DNA of 64,000 bases from JAJAZB01 sp965249815 (GCA_965249815.1 CBDFMV010000003.1:3410001-3474000), one strand, 5' to 3'. Counted from the first letter of the stretch, positions 34,886-42,774 are shown. The notes: a model not told the origin generated them from the sequence alone. Numbers and translations are program-made.

Positions 34886-36295
34886 TCACAAAATATACTG
34901 GCTCAAATCCCGGTTTTTCACCAGCCCCGAAAGCCGCTCGCTGACCAACTCTTTCGTCACGACCACCTTCGCGTTCGGCCCGATGGTGTCGGGGATGTCG
35001 AAGAGGAATTCGTTGAGCAAATGGCTCATCACCGTTTGCAGGCGGCGTGCGCCAATGTTTTCCATCTGGGTGTTGATCTGGTAGGCGATTTCGGCCAGCG
35101 CGTCTAGGGCATCGTCCTGAAAAGTGAGTTCCACGCCTTCCGACGCCAGCATGGCCTCGTACTGCCGGGTGAGGGCGTTTTTGGGTTCTTTCAGAATCCG
35201 GGAAAAATCGGCCTGCGTGAGCGGATTCAGTTCCACCCGAATCGGAAAACGACCCTGCAATTCAGGAATCAAATCGCTGGGTTTGGAAACGTGAAACGCC
35301 CCGGCGGCGATGAACAGCACGTGGTCGGTGTTGACCACGCCGTGCTTGGTGTTGACCGTCGAACCTTCCACAATCGGCAGCAAATCGCGCTGGACGCCCT
35401 CGCGGCTCACGTCGGGGCCGCCGCCGCCCGCCGTCCGGCCCCCGGCGATTTTGTCCACTTCGTCGATGAAAATAATGCCGAGGTTTTCGGCCTTGCGGAT
35501 GGCTTCTTCCTTCACCTCGTCCATGTCGACGAGCTTGGCGGCTTCTTCTTCGAGGAGGATTTTCTTGGCTTCGGCGATGGTCACCTTGCGTTTTTTGCGC
35601 TGTTTGGGCATCATGTTGCCGATCATTTCCTGAATGTTCATCATCGAAACGTCGTCGATGGGTCCACCCATCACGCCGATGTTGGGCATCCCGCCGCTCT
35701 GCACGTTGATTTCGATTTTGCGGTGGTCCATCTCGCCCGACCGGATTTTGTCGCGGAACCGCTCGCGGGTGCGCTCGTTGAGTTCGAGGTCGGTTTGGGG
35801 CATGGTGTTGTCGTCGGGGTCAACGACGGGGACGGGTTCGCCGTGAAAACCAACGGACGTGTTGCGCATGGGCGGAATGAGCGCGTCGAGGATGATGTCT
35901 TCGACGGCCTGAGCAGCGCGCTCCTTCACCTGCTCTTTTTTGGCGGCCTGCACCATGTGGACGGACTGCTCGACCAAATCGCGCACCATGCTTTCCACGT
36001 CGCGGCCCACGTAGCCCACTTCGGTAAACTTCGAGGCTTCGACTTTCGTGAAGGGCGCGTCAGCGAGTTGGGCGAGGCGGCGGGCGATTTCGGTTTTGCC
36101 GCAGCCCGTCGGGCCAATCATCAGGATGTTGTTGGGGGTGATGTCGCGCTGCATGTCGGCGTCGGCGTTCATGCGCCGCCAGCGGTTGCGCAGCGCGATG
36201 GCCACGTTGCGCTTGGCGTCGTGCTGGCCGATGATGTACTTGTCGAGTTCGGCCACGATCTGGCGCGGCGTCAGGGAATCTAAGGAATTGGGCAT
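34886..36295 (-). CDS. hslU: ATP-dependent protease ATPase subunit HslU
   Basis: A 469-residue AAA+ unfoldase that feeds substrates to the HslV peptidase. The N-terminus (LTPRQIVAELDKYIIGQHDA) is diagnostic. Walker A is G61-PTGCGKT68, the pore loop GYVGRD follows, the inserted I-domain spans about 110-240, Walker B is IIFIDEVDKIAGG and the sensor region is LIPELQGRFPIRVEL. The C-terminal LSQYIL is the tail that docks into HslV. It is slightly longer than the E. coli protein (443), mostly in the I-domain. HslV is not in the window. Only 9 nt separate it from the upstream TOPRIM gene, so it may be transcribed with that cassette. Confidence 0.97.
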   Translation of the reverse strand: MPNSLDSLTPRQIVAELDKYIIGQHDAKRNVAIALRNRWRRMNADADMQRDITPNNILMIGPTGCGKTEIARRLAQLADAPFTKVEASKFTEVGYVGRDVESMVRDLVEQSVHMVQAAKKEQVKERAAQAVEDIILDALIPPMRNTSVGFHGEPVPVVDPDDNTMPQTDLELNERTRERFRDKIRSGEMDHRKIEINVQSGGMPNIGVMGGPIDDVSMMNIQEMIGNMMPKQRKKRKVTIAEAKKILLEEEAAKLVDMDEVKEEAIRKAENLGIIFIDEVDKIAGGRTAGGGGPDVSREGVQRDLLPIVEGSTVNTKHGVVNTDHVLFIAAGAFHVSKPSDLIPELQGRFPIRVELNPLTQADFSRILKEPKNALTRQYEAMLASEGVELTFQDDALDALAEIAYQINTQMENIGARRLQTVMSHLLNEFLFDIPDTIGPNAKVVVTKELVSERLSGLVKNRDLSQYIL

Positions 36296-36304
36296 GAATG
36301 CAGA

Positions 36305-36838
36305 TCAGGCTGCCTGAGGCAGTTCCTGAAGGTAGGCGTTGATTTGTTGGAAAGGAGGCAATCGGCGCAGCTTTTCAATGGCCGAAGGAGGAAGGTTGCC
36401 AAAGAGTTTTTGAATTGTTTGAATGGAAAGAAGGCCAAACCGTTTTTCGAGGACCCGTTTCGGTTGGTATCTTCCCTCAATCAATTCACCGGGCGTGAAT
36501 TCCTCGCCGGTGATTTCCTTGATAACGGACGGTTCCTGAAAAAGCACGGCTTCGATTTGCGGTTCAAAAAGTACAACAGCCAAGTCCTCATTTCGTGGTG
36601 CTCTCCGAAGGTATGAAAAAATGAAATCTCGGCGTTCGGCAATGGTTGCCGGATCGTTGCTATCCGCGTCTGCTACTAAAATTACGCGGGCATTTTTCGA
36701 AGAAAGGATGGATGATGCCAGGCCAAGGGCCGATGAGTATCCACTTCCTACGATAATTTCAAGGTCTGGATACTCACGAAAAAGGTTCATTAACAGCAAC
36801 TTATCCGTGATTCCTTCAGTAATGATGACTGTTTTCAT
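36305..36838 (-). CDS. Stand-alone TOPRIM-domain protein
   Basis: A 177-residue protein whose first half is a TOPRIM fold: an early Glu in VIITE8-GITDK and a D57-A-D59-S pair in VILVADADSND, the acidic set that binds Mg2+ in OLD nucleases, primases and topoisomerases. The second half is helical (RYQPKRVLEKRFGLLSIQTI and LPPSAIEKLRRLPPFQQI) and unassigned. Unlike OLD or Gabija proteins it has no ATPase domain. It follows a PD-(D/E)XK nuclease gene by 14 nt and precedes hslU by 9 nt. The two genes are visibly AT-richer than hslU and the carboxylase gene on either side, consistent with transfer. Confidence 0.72.
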   Translation of the reverse strand: MKTVIITEGITDKLLLMNLFREYPDLEIIVGSGYSSALGLASSILSSKNARVILVADADSNDPATIAERRDFIFSYLRRAPRNEDLAVVLFEPQIEAVLFQEPSVIKEITGEEFTPGELIEGRYQPKRVLEKRFGLLSIQTIQKLFGNLPPSAIEKLRRLPPFQQINAYLQELPQAA

Positions 36839-36852
36839 AACCAGAACAGGAG

Positions 36853-37437
36853 TTAGATTGACGTCAAAACGAAATAAGCGTGCCCTTCTTCAACAAAGTG
36901 CCTGTACTTTCTGAGCAAAGCATTGCAAATTTTCTCAGCGTCCAACACGAAGTTTATGTCATTTTGATCCCAAAGCAGTACAGCTTGAGGGGCAGTGAAA
37001 TCAGCAAGAACCAAGGCGGGTTCAGTAAATCCACTTACGCTGAAGACACTGCCGATGGCACCAGAATGTCGCCGAAGCAATTGGTTGCGAAGTTTGGCGA
37101 TGGGTTCGAAGTTGACCTTCGTGGCGTAATGCTTCGACTCAATTAGGCAAGTCAGGTGTTGCACATGGACGACACCATCGAGTTGCTCGACCGGTTCGTC
37201 AAATAAATCGACCATAAATGGATACCGTACTGCCGCCTCGTCAAGTTCAAAAGCTCTCAAAATCAGGTACTCGAACGCTTTACCCGGCTCCCAGCCCGGC
37301 GTGTCGCCCGCCAAGACACCCGCCCAGAGTTGGCGCAGTTCGGCCCATCCGAGGGCCTGGATTTGGGATTGGTATGCGGGGTCGGTCACCGGTGGGCGAG
37401 AATCACTTCGGGCAAATGTAATATCTTTGACCCGCAC
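36853..37437 (-). CDS. PD-(D/E)XK nuclease-like protein
   Basis: A protein of up to 194 residues with a restriction-endonuclease-like core. A helix with E56 (KAFEYLILRAFELD) is followed by D87 in VEQLDGVVHV and E100-S-K102 in CLIESKHY, then a helix (EPIAKLRNQLLRR). This is the E...D...ExK arrangement of Mrr-like and related nucleases. There is no DNA-recognition domain that I recognise. The GTG start is uncertain; a later GTG (codon 17) is possible, and a promoter-like box for the opposite gene lies within the first codons. It is paired with the TOPRIM gene. The substrate could be foreign or modified DNA, or RNA. Confidence 0.7.
   Translation of the reverse strand: MRVKDITFARSDSRPPVTDPAYQSQIQALGWAELRQLWAGVLAGDTPGWEPGKAFEYLILRAFELDEAAVRYPFMVDLFDEPVEQLDGVVHVQHLTCLIESKHYATKVNFEPIAKLRNQLLRRHSGAIGSVFSVSGFTEPALVLADFTAPQAVLLWDQNDINFVLDAEKICNALLRKYRHFVEEGHAYFVLTSI
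37422..37429 (+). promoter_or_regulatory. -7-like box for the carboxylase gene
   Basis: TATCTTTG fits the Bacteroidota -7 consensus TAnnTTTG and lies about 80 nt upstream of the GTG at 37510. I find no TTG at the right distance upstream, so the promoter is weakly supported. It overlaps the first codons of the divergent nuclease frame. Confidence 0.3.
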
Positions 37438-37451
37438 CCTTCACGGCAAAT

Positions 37452-37500
37452 CATTTCTAATTTGGCATTCTAAATTCGTCTTTGTCATTCTAAATTCGTC
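37452..37500. repeat. 20-nt-period direct repeat upstream of carboxylase gene
   Basis: CATTCTAAATTCGTC occurs exactly at 37466-37480 and 37486-37500, and a degenerate third unit (CATTTCTAATTTGG) lies just upstream. The array ends 9 nt before the GTG start and is AT-rich compared with the gene. It may be a regulatory array or another low-complexity repeat of the kind seen in other gaps. Confidence 0.7.
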
Positions 37501-37509
37501 AATCCCTCC

Positions 37510-39060
37510 GTGAGTACACTTCCTGCACCATTCGCCGAACTCGACCGCAAAAACGCCGAAGCCGAACAGGGCGGCGGCCCCCGCCGCATCGAAGCCCAGC
37601 ACAAAAAAGGCAAACTCACCGCCCGCGAACGCGTCCAGTTGCTGCTCGACGAAGACAGTTTCGAGGAAATCGGCAAGTTTGTCATGCACCGCAGCCGCGA
37701 CTTCGGCCTCGACCAGGAGCACTACCTCGGCGACGGCGTCGTGACGGGCTACGGCACCATCGCCGGGCGGCTGGTGTACGTGTACGCGCAGGATTTCACG
37801 GTGTTCGGCGGCGCGCTGAGCGAAACCCACGCCGAGAAAATCTGCAAAATCATGGACCTGGCGATGAAAAACGGCGCGCCCGTCATTGGCCTCAACGACT
37901 CCGGCGGGGCGCGCATTCAGGAGGGTGTCGTGTCGCTGGCGGGTTACGCCGATATTTTTTACCGGAATACGCTCGCCTCGGGCGTCATCCCGCAACTCTC
38001 GGCCATCATGGGGCCGTGCGCGGGCGGGGCGGTGTATTCGCCCGCCATCACAGATTTCATTTTCATGGTCGAGGGCACGAGTTACATGTTCGTGACCGGG
38101 CCGAACGTGGTCAAAACCGTGACCCACGAGGAAGTGACCGCCGAAGAACTCGGCGGGGCCAGCACCCACAGCACCAAAAGCGGCGTGGCCCACGTGGCCT
38201 CGGCCAACGAGGTGGCCTGCCTTCAGGATTTAAAAAAACTGCTCAGTTTCTTGCCCCAAAACTGCGAAGACGAGCCGCCCCGCCTGCCGTACCAGCCCGC
38301 CGACGAGCGCCGCCCCGCCCTCAACGACCTCATCCCCGCCAACCCCAACCAGCCCTACGACATCCGCGAGGCCATCGAAGGCGTGCTCGACGAAGGGTCA
38401 TTTTTTGAAATTCACAAGAATTTTGCCGACAACATCGTCGTCGGGTTCGCCCGGCTGGCGGGACGAAGCATCGGCATCGTGGCCAACCAGCCCGCCGTCC
38501 TGGCGGGCGTGCTCGACATCCACGCCAGCACGAAAGCCGCCCGCTTCGTGCGCTTCTGCGATAGTTTCAACGTCCCGCTGCTGGTGTTTGAAGACGTGCC
38601 CGGCTTCCTGCCCGGCACCGATCAGGAGTGGAACGCCATCATCACCAACGGGGCCAAGCTGCTTTACGCTTTCTGCGAGGCCACCGTGCCCCGCGTGACG
38701 GTCATCACGCGCAAAGCCTACGGCGGTGCCTACGACGTGATGAACTCCAAGCACATTGGGGCCGATCTCAACTTCGCCTGGCCCACCGCCGAAATCGCCG
38801 TGATGGGCGCGAAGGGCGCGGCGGAAATTATTTTTAAACGGGAAATCGCCGAAGCCGACGACCCGGCGGCCCGACTCCAGGAAAAGGTACACGAGTACAC
38901 CCAGAAATTTGCCAACCCCTACCGCGCCGCCTTCCGGGGTTACGTGGACGAAGTCATCCGGCCCGAAGACACCCGGCGCAAGCTCATCCGTGCCTTCGCC
39001 ATGCTCGAAAATAAAGTGGCGACATTGCCGAGGAAGAAGCATGGGAATATTCCGCTGTAA
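37510..39060 (+). CDS. Acyl-CoA (propionyl-CoA type) carboxylase beta subunit
   Basis: A 516-residue carboxyltransferase subunit that moves CO2 from biotin to propionyl-CoA or a related acyl-CoA. The crotonase-like halves show GKLTARERVQLLLDEDSFEE, the acyl-CoA site IGLNDSGGARIQEGV, MGPCAGGAVYSPA, and in the second half FEDVPGFLPGTDQEWN, ITRKAYGGAYDVM and MGAKGAAEI. The C-terminus PRKKHGNIPL is strongly conserved in the PccB family. No biotin carboxylase gene is adjacent. The start is a GTG directly before STLPAPFAELDRK. Its 3' end is repeated downstream between the next small genes. Confidence 0.95.
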   Translation: MSTLPAPFAELDRKNAEAEQGGGPRRIEAQHKKGKLTARERVQLLLDEDSFEEIGKFVMHRSRDFGLDQEHYLGDGVVTGYGTIAGRLVYVYAQDFTVFGGALSETHAEKICKIMDLAMKNGAPVIGLNDSGGARIQEGVVSLAGYADIFYRNTLASGVIPQLSAIMGPCAGGAVYSPAITDFIFMVEGTSYMFVTGPNVVKTVTHEEVTAEELGGASTHSTKSGVAHVASANEVACLQDLKKLLSFLPQNCEDEPPRLPYQPADERRPALNDLIPANPNQPYDIREAIEGVLDEGSFFEIHKNFADNIVVGFARLAGRSIGIVANQPAVLAGVLDIHASTKAARFVRFCDSFNVPLLVFEDVPGFLPGTDQEWNAIITNGAKLLYAFCEATVPRVTVITRKAYGGAYDVMNSKHIGADLNFAWPTAEIAVMGAKGAAEIIFKREIAEADDPAARLQEKVHEYTQKFANPYRAAFRGYVDEVIRPEDTRRKLIRAFAMLENKVATLPRKKHGNIPL

Positions 39061-39070
39061 AAGCCCTCGA

Positions 39071-39691
39071 ATGGACAAATTTCTCGTGGCCATCAAGACG
39101 TTGTGGGTTTTCACGCTGGTCAATTTGGCGGGCCAAAGCAGCGGAATGGGCGCTTCCTTGCCCGATTCTACGCTTCGCTCCAGCTACGTGGCGGTTGGCG
39201 TCAACTTTCTGCCTTTTCTGAACGGGTCAGGAGAAATCGAGGCGGAGTGGCGAGTGAGTAAACGCGTTTCCATAACTGCGAGCGGCTTGCGCTCCTGGCG
39301 TGCGACGTTTTCGAATAACACGCGTGACAACGCCATCCGCCGAACGACGACGGGCTGGGCCACGGGCCTGGGAATCAGATTCTATCCGCTTCGATCAAAC
39401 TGGCTGTTTGTGGGCTTGCAAGCGTATCGACTTTCTTTCGAGCAGAAGGCATTTTCAGATGCCTTCGGTTTCCCGCCTTCGGTTCAAGAAAATGATGGAG
39501 CCTTGACGTGGGGACTCGCCGCGTCATTGGGAACAAACGTAACTATCAACCGACGTCTGGATTTGGACTTCAGCCTTCAAGTCGGTGACGTTTATGGCCG
39601 GAAAGAATACCTGAATTTTTTCGTGCCGGGCCTGGGAATTAACGGCAGGTACTACGTCCGGTTGCATTTGACCCCGCGCTTTAGGTTTTGA
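39071..39691 (+). CDS. Small exported barrel-like protein
   Basis: A 206-residue protein beginning 10 nt after the carboxylase stop codon. The N-terminus (MDKFLVAIKTLWVFTLVNLA) is signal-like. The rest alternates polar and hydrophobic residues in strands (ATGLGIRFYPL, NWLFVGLQAYRLSF, LDLDFSLQVGDVYG) and ends LTPRFRF, with a terminal Phe as in outer-membrane barrels of about 8 strands. I do not recognise a family. It shows no clear similarity to the two paralogous genes that follow the next carboxylase 3'-end copies. Confidence 0.65.
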   Translation: MDKFLVAIKTLWVFTLVNLAGQSSGMGASLPDSTLRSSYVAVGVNFLPFLNGSGEIEAEWRVSKRVSITASGLRSWRATFSNNTRDNAIRRTTTGWATGLGIRFYPLRSNWLFVGLQAYRLSFEQKAFSDAFGFPPSVQENDGALTWGLAASLGTNVTINRRLDLDFSLQVGDVYGRKEYLNFFVPGLGINGRYYVRLHLTPRFRF

Positions 39692-39694
39692 CAA

Positions 39695-39799
39695 GGGGAT
39701 TCGGCGGAGAAGACGACCGCCACAAGCTGGGTCTTTGGTGTGCTCGAAAACAAGGCGGTGGGTTTACCGAGGAAGAAGCATGGGAATATTCCACTTTGA
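39695..39799 (+). pseudogene. Remnant copy of the carboxylase 3' end
   Basis: Positions 39740-39799 match the last 60 nt of the carboxylase gene (39001-39060) at 48 of 60 positions, including a 26-nt identical core. The frame is preserved and reads VLENKAVGLPRKKHGNIPL followed by TGA. Weaker similarity reaches back to about 39695. There is no start or body, so this is a gene fragment. It ends three bases before the ATG of the next gene. Confidence 0.85.
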
Positions 39800-39802
39800 G
39801 CC

Positions 39803-40471
39803 ATGAAAGCATTCGCAATTCAAATACTTTTTATCACTTTTTTTTGCCAAGTGGCGTACGCTCAATTGCAAATTGAACGCATTTCGATTGAGGCAAATTT
39901 AGGACTTGGCATTTCGCTCCAGCCGGACAAAAACCTAAGTCCGCCTCTCACGTCAATGGGGAATGTGACGGCTGAAACTTCACGCGGTTGGATTCTGGCA
40001 GCCGAAGTCGGACAAACGCATTTTCGCAGCGCTACTTTTCCAAGAAAAGTACAAGGCTTTTATTCCGAGTTATACCTCCGAAACGAGCACGTTTTTTATG
40101 GAATCCGCTTCGGCAAATCGTTTCAACTTGACAGTTCCCGAACTAAATTCGTTTTATCGACTGGATTGAATTCGCTTCAACTCATTGAGCCAATACAAGT
40201 TAGGCCAGGTGGATTTGGTGTGAATGTTGACAAATCAGAAACGTATTGCCTGAACGTTCCTGCGCAAATTGATTTTTGGATTCCCATCAAACAAAATCAA
40301 AATAAGTGTTTCGTGGTTAGCGCCCGTGGAAATATGAATGCTTGTCATTCCTTCCTCATTTTTGGAATCGGTTTAAAAGGCACGATTTATTCAAAATTGG
40401 ATAAAATCAGGCTTTTCTGGTTGAACCGCTCTAAGGCTTTGAATCAGAAGCATGGGAATATACCGCTGTGA
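39803..40471 (+). CDS. Small exported protein, paralogue 1, with carboxylase-derived tail
   Basis: A 222-residue protein with a signal peptide (MKAFAIQILFITFFCQVAYA) and a strand-rich mature part starting QLQIERISIEANLGLGISLQ. It is clearly paralogous to the gene at 40475: shared patterns include IERxxIExNxGxGIS, PDKxLSPPL, FYGxRxGK and LNSLxxIEPI. The gene is much AT-richer than the carboxylase. Its last residues, QKHGNIPL, come from another copy of the carboxylase 3' end (40446-40471) and are absent from the paralogue, so the C-terminal tail looks like an insertion scar. Function unknown. Confidence 0.72.
   Translation: MKAFAIQILFITFFCQVAYAQLQIERISIEANLGLGISLQPDKNLSPPLTSMGNVTAETSRGWILAAEVGQTHFRSATFPRKVQGFYSELYLRNEHVFYGIRFGKSFQLDSSRTKFVLSTGLNSLQLIEPIQVRPGGFGVNVDKSETYCLNVPAQIDFWIPIKQNQNKCFVVSARGNMNACHSFLIFGIGLKGTIYSKLDKIRLFWLNRSKALNQKHGNIPL
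40446..40471 (+). repeat. Third copy of the carboxylase 3'-terminal sequence
   Basis: This 26-nt stretch matches the end of the carboxylase gene (39035-39060) except for two changes, and codes in frame for KHGNIPL plus stop. Like the copy ending at 39799, it is followed by GCC and then an ATG (40475). Confidence 0.85.
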
Positions 40472-40474
40472 GCC

Positions 40475-41080
40475 ATGAGAACGCTATCACTGACTGCCCT
40501 AATCGTTTCAGGTTTTGTTCAGCCGATGCGTGCTCAATTCCGGATTGAGCGTGTGTTGATTGAACCCAACATCGGAATAGGGATTTCGACACTTCCTGAT
40601 AAAATGTTAAGCCCACCCCTGGCTTTGATGGGCAGTGTTACCGTTGAAACTACACACGGAGGTGCATTTGTGATCGAAGCTGGTGGCGTTAATTTTCGTG
40701 ATGCCGCCTTTCCTCAAAAACATAATACATTACTCTTTTCACACTATGTACGGCGTAACATCTCCTTTTATGGAGCCAGAATTGGAAAAACTTTCCTGTT
40801 AAACGATGCTGGACAGCGATTGGCGTTGACCGTAGGATTGAATTCATTGGATGTTATTGAACCCATTGGTATCAAACCCGGCATTTTGTATTCAGCTATT
40901 GAAAAAGACACAAGTAGCTATTTGAATATCCCACTTCAAATTGAGTATCACGTCTTGCGTAAACATAATCCAAGCAGACGCCTCGTTTTTACGGCTCGAT
41001 GGAATTTCAACGCCTATCACTCTTTTCCGATTCTTGGCGTTGGGTACAAAGCAGCTATTTTCCGAAATCGAAAAATTTGA
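40475..41080 (+). CDS. Small exported protein, paralogue 2
   Basis: A 201-residue protein with a signal peptide (MRTLSLTALIVSGFVQPMRA) and a mature part resembling the preceding gene throughout (QFRIERVLIEPNIGIGIS at the start, LGVGYKAAIFRNRKI at the end). The pair probably arose by tandem duplication or successive insertion. It is AT-rich relative to the window. The ATG follows the third carboxylase 3'-end copy by three bases. Strand pattern suggests an outer-membrane or surface protein; no family is recognised. Confidence 0.72.
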   Translation: MRTLSLTALIVSGFVQPMRAQFRIERVLIEPNIGIGISTLPDKMLSPPLALMGSVTVETTHGGAFVIEAGGVNFRDAAFPQKHNTLLFSHYVRRNISFYGARIGKTFLLNDAGQRLALTVGLNSLDVIEPIGIKPGILYSAIEKDTSSYLNIPLQIEYHVLRKHNPSRRLVFTARWNFNAYHSFPILGVGYKAAIFRNRKI

Positions 41081-41101
41081 AGGGTTTTTTACATCAAATA
41101 A

Positions 41102-41188
41102 TCCTTCCGGGAAATCTACTGGGCTAATTTTTCGCCCGAAAAATTAGCCGAAATCGCCAAGACCCTGCGTCGCTTTCACGACCGCTAA
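41102..41188 (+). pseudogene. Possible 3' remnant of an unidentified gene, with hairpin
   Basis: An open frame without a start ends FSPEKLAEIAKTLRRFHDR and a TAA at 41186-41188, in GC-rich sequence that contrasts with the AT-rich gene before it. It looks like the C-terminal end of a displaced gene, but I cannot name the family. Within it GGCTAATTTTTCG (41122-41134) pairs exactly with 41137-41149, a 13-bp hairpin. Confidence 0.35.
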
Positions 41189-42774
41189 AATCCCGCCCCC
41201 ATAAACTTCCCCGCCACTGCTTTCCCGAAAAAATCCCTCCCGCCCGCGTCGAGGCCCAGCGGTTTCAGGTCCACGCCCCGCCCGCGCAACGGCGAATCGG
41301 GCCGGGGGCGATAGCCGCGCAGGGCAGCCAGTTTTTCGGGTTGCGGAAGTTCGTCGGTGCCAAACCCGCTGAGTTTCGGGTCGCCAAAAAAGCCTCCGGC
41401 TTCGCGTCCGGCGGCGGTTTTCTGCCAGGCCGCCAGCGTCGCAACGCGGTTTTCGCCCACCGTCGCTTCAAAGCCCCCGTCGGGGCGCCAGTACGCGTTG
41501 CCGTTCAGCCTTACATCGGTCTGGTTAGCGTCGAGGGTAACGAGCGGGCAGCCATTGGCGATGAACAGATTGTTGTAAAACCGGATAATTTCGTTCGGCC
41601 TGCCGCCCACCCACACGCAGCGGGCCTGGCTGCCCGGTTGGGCGCTGGTGAAAATCGTGTTGTGGTACACCGCCATGTCGCGTACGGGCGCGCCGCTCGT
41701 GCCGATGTGGACGTCGGCGTAGTCGTTGCGGCGGGCGTTGTTTTCCAAAATGTTGTAGCGAATCACGTTGTGGGCCAGTTCGTGGGGCGCACCCTCGTAA
41801 TTCCAGACCAGAATCCCGGCCCCGTCGTTGTCGCGGGCGTAGCAGTACTGAATCGTGCAGAAACTACTGCCGCCGTCGAGGTCGAAGCCCGCGCCGTCGA
41901 GGCCGCGCCCGGTGCGGTTGTTGATGGCCACGCAGTGCTGAATCACCGAGCGCGTGGCCGCGTGGAGCCAGATGCCGCACGGCCCGCCGACGCGGGCGTT
42001 GCAGAGAAAGCCGTTGTCGTAAGCAAGGCAAAATTCCACAACGGCCTCCTCCACGTCGTCGATTTCCATGCCGCTGCCGCTGTGGTTTTCCAGAAAATCG
42101 GGGTCGCCGGTGTTGGCGTAGGCGGTGCAGTGGTGAATGTGCACCCGGCGGTTGGCGTAGCCCTGCGCGTGGGTGTCCCACACGCCCGTCACGAACAGGC
42201 CGTGATACTGGTTGTCGAAGGTTTCGCAGTGCGCGATTTCCACGTCTTCAAACCCGCTCTGGCTGCCGTCGGCGGGTGCCCCGCCCAACCAGATGCCGTC
42301 CTGCCCGAAACCGCTGGCGCTGAGGTGCCGGAGGCGGATGAAAAAGCGCTTGTCGGCGTTGGGCAGCGCGTTGCGCACCTCCACACCGTGACCGTGGTTT
42401 TTGGTTCGGTCGTTTCCGAGTAGAATCAGGTTTTGAATGATGACGCCGCCCGCGTTGACGACCTGTACCGCCGTGGTGTCCCGGTTCTGAATCGTGGCCC
42501 TCGTCGGCCCGGTCGAGGTGACCACCACCGGGTGCTGGGCCGTGCCCGCGTCTTCCGCCGTTAGCGAAAGTGTGCCCTCGAACGTGGCTCCGGTGGCGAG
42601 TTTGAGCGAATCGCCCGGCTCGAAATTCTGCTCCGTGGCGCGGGCGAGGGTGCGCCAGGCGGTTTTCGGGTTGAGGCCGTCGGCGGCGTCGTTGCCGGTG
42701 GGGGCGAGGTAGTAGGTATGGCCCGTAGGCGGCGGGAGCAGGCTCAGCAGGGCCAGAACGAGCGAAGAAAACAT
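41185..42774 (-). CDS. Secreted right-handed parallel beta-helix protein
   Basis: A 529-residue secreted protein. The signal peptide (MFSSLVLALLSLLPPPTG) is followed by TYYLAPTGNDAADGLNPKTA, the usual opening of Bacteroidota pectate-lyase-like proteins, and WRTLARATEQNFEPGDSLKL. The middle is a series of about 20-25-residue coils rich in Asn, Val and Ile (VIQHCVAINNRTGRGLDGAG, TIQYCYARDNDGAGILVWNY), typical of a beta-helix. Such proteins are often polysaccharide lyases or epimerases, but no catalytic set can be fixed. I preferred the ATG at 42774 to a TTG seven codons earlier. The stop overlaps the remnant frame on the other strand. Confidence 0.85.
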   Translation of the reverse strand: MFSSLVLALLSLLPPPTGHTYYLAPTGNDAADGLNPKTAWRTLARATEQNFEPGDSLKLATGATFEGTLSLTAEDAGTAQHPVVVTSTGPTRATIQNRDTTAVQVVNAGGVIIQNLILLGNDRTKNHGHGVEVRNALPNADKRFFIRLRHLSASGFGQDGIWLGGAPADGSQSGFEDVEIAHCETFDNQYHGLFVTGVWDTHAQGYANRRVHIHHCTAYANTGDPDFLENHSGSGMEIDDVEEAVVEFCLAYDNGFLCNARVGGPCGIWLHAATRSVIQHCVAINNRTGRGLDGAGFDLDGGSSFCTIQYCYARDNDGAGILVWNYEGAPHELAHNVIRYNILENNARRNDYADVHIGTSGAPVRDMAVYHNTIFTSAQPGSQARCVWVGGRPNEIIRFYNNLFIANGCPLVTLDANQTDVRLNGNAYWRPDGGFEATVGENRVATLAAWQKTAAGREAGGFFGDPKLSGFGTDELPQPEKLAALRGYRPRPDSPLRGRGVDLKPLGLDAGGRDFFGKAVAGKFMGAGF

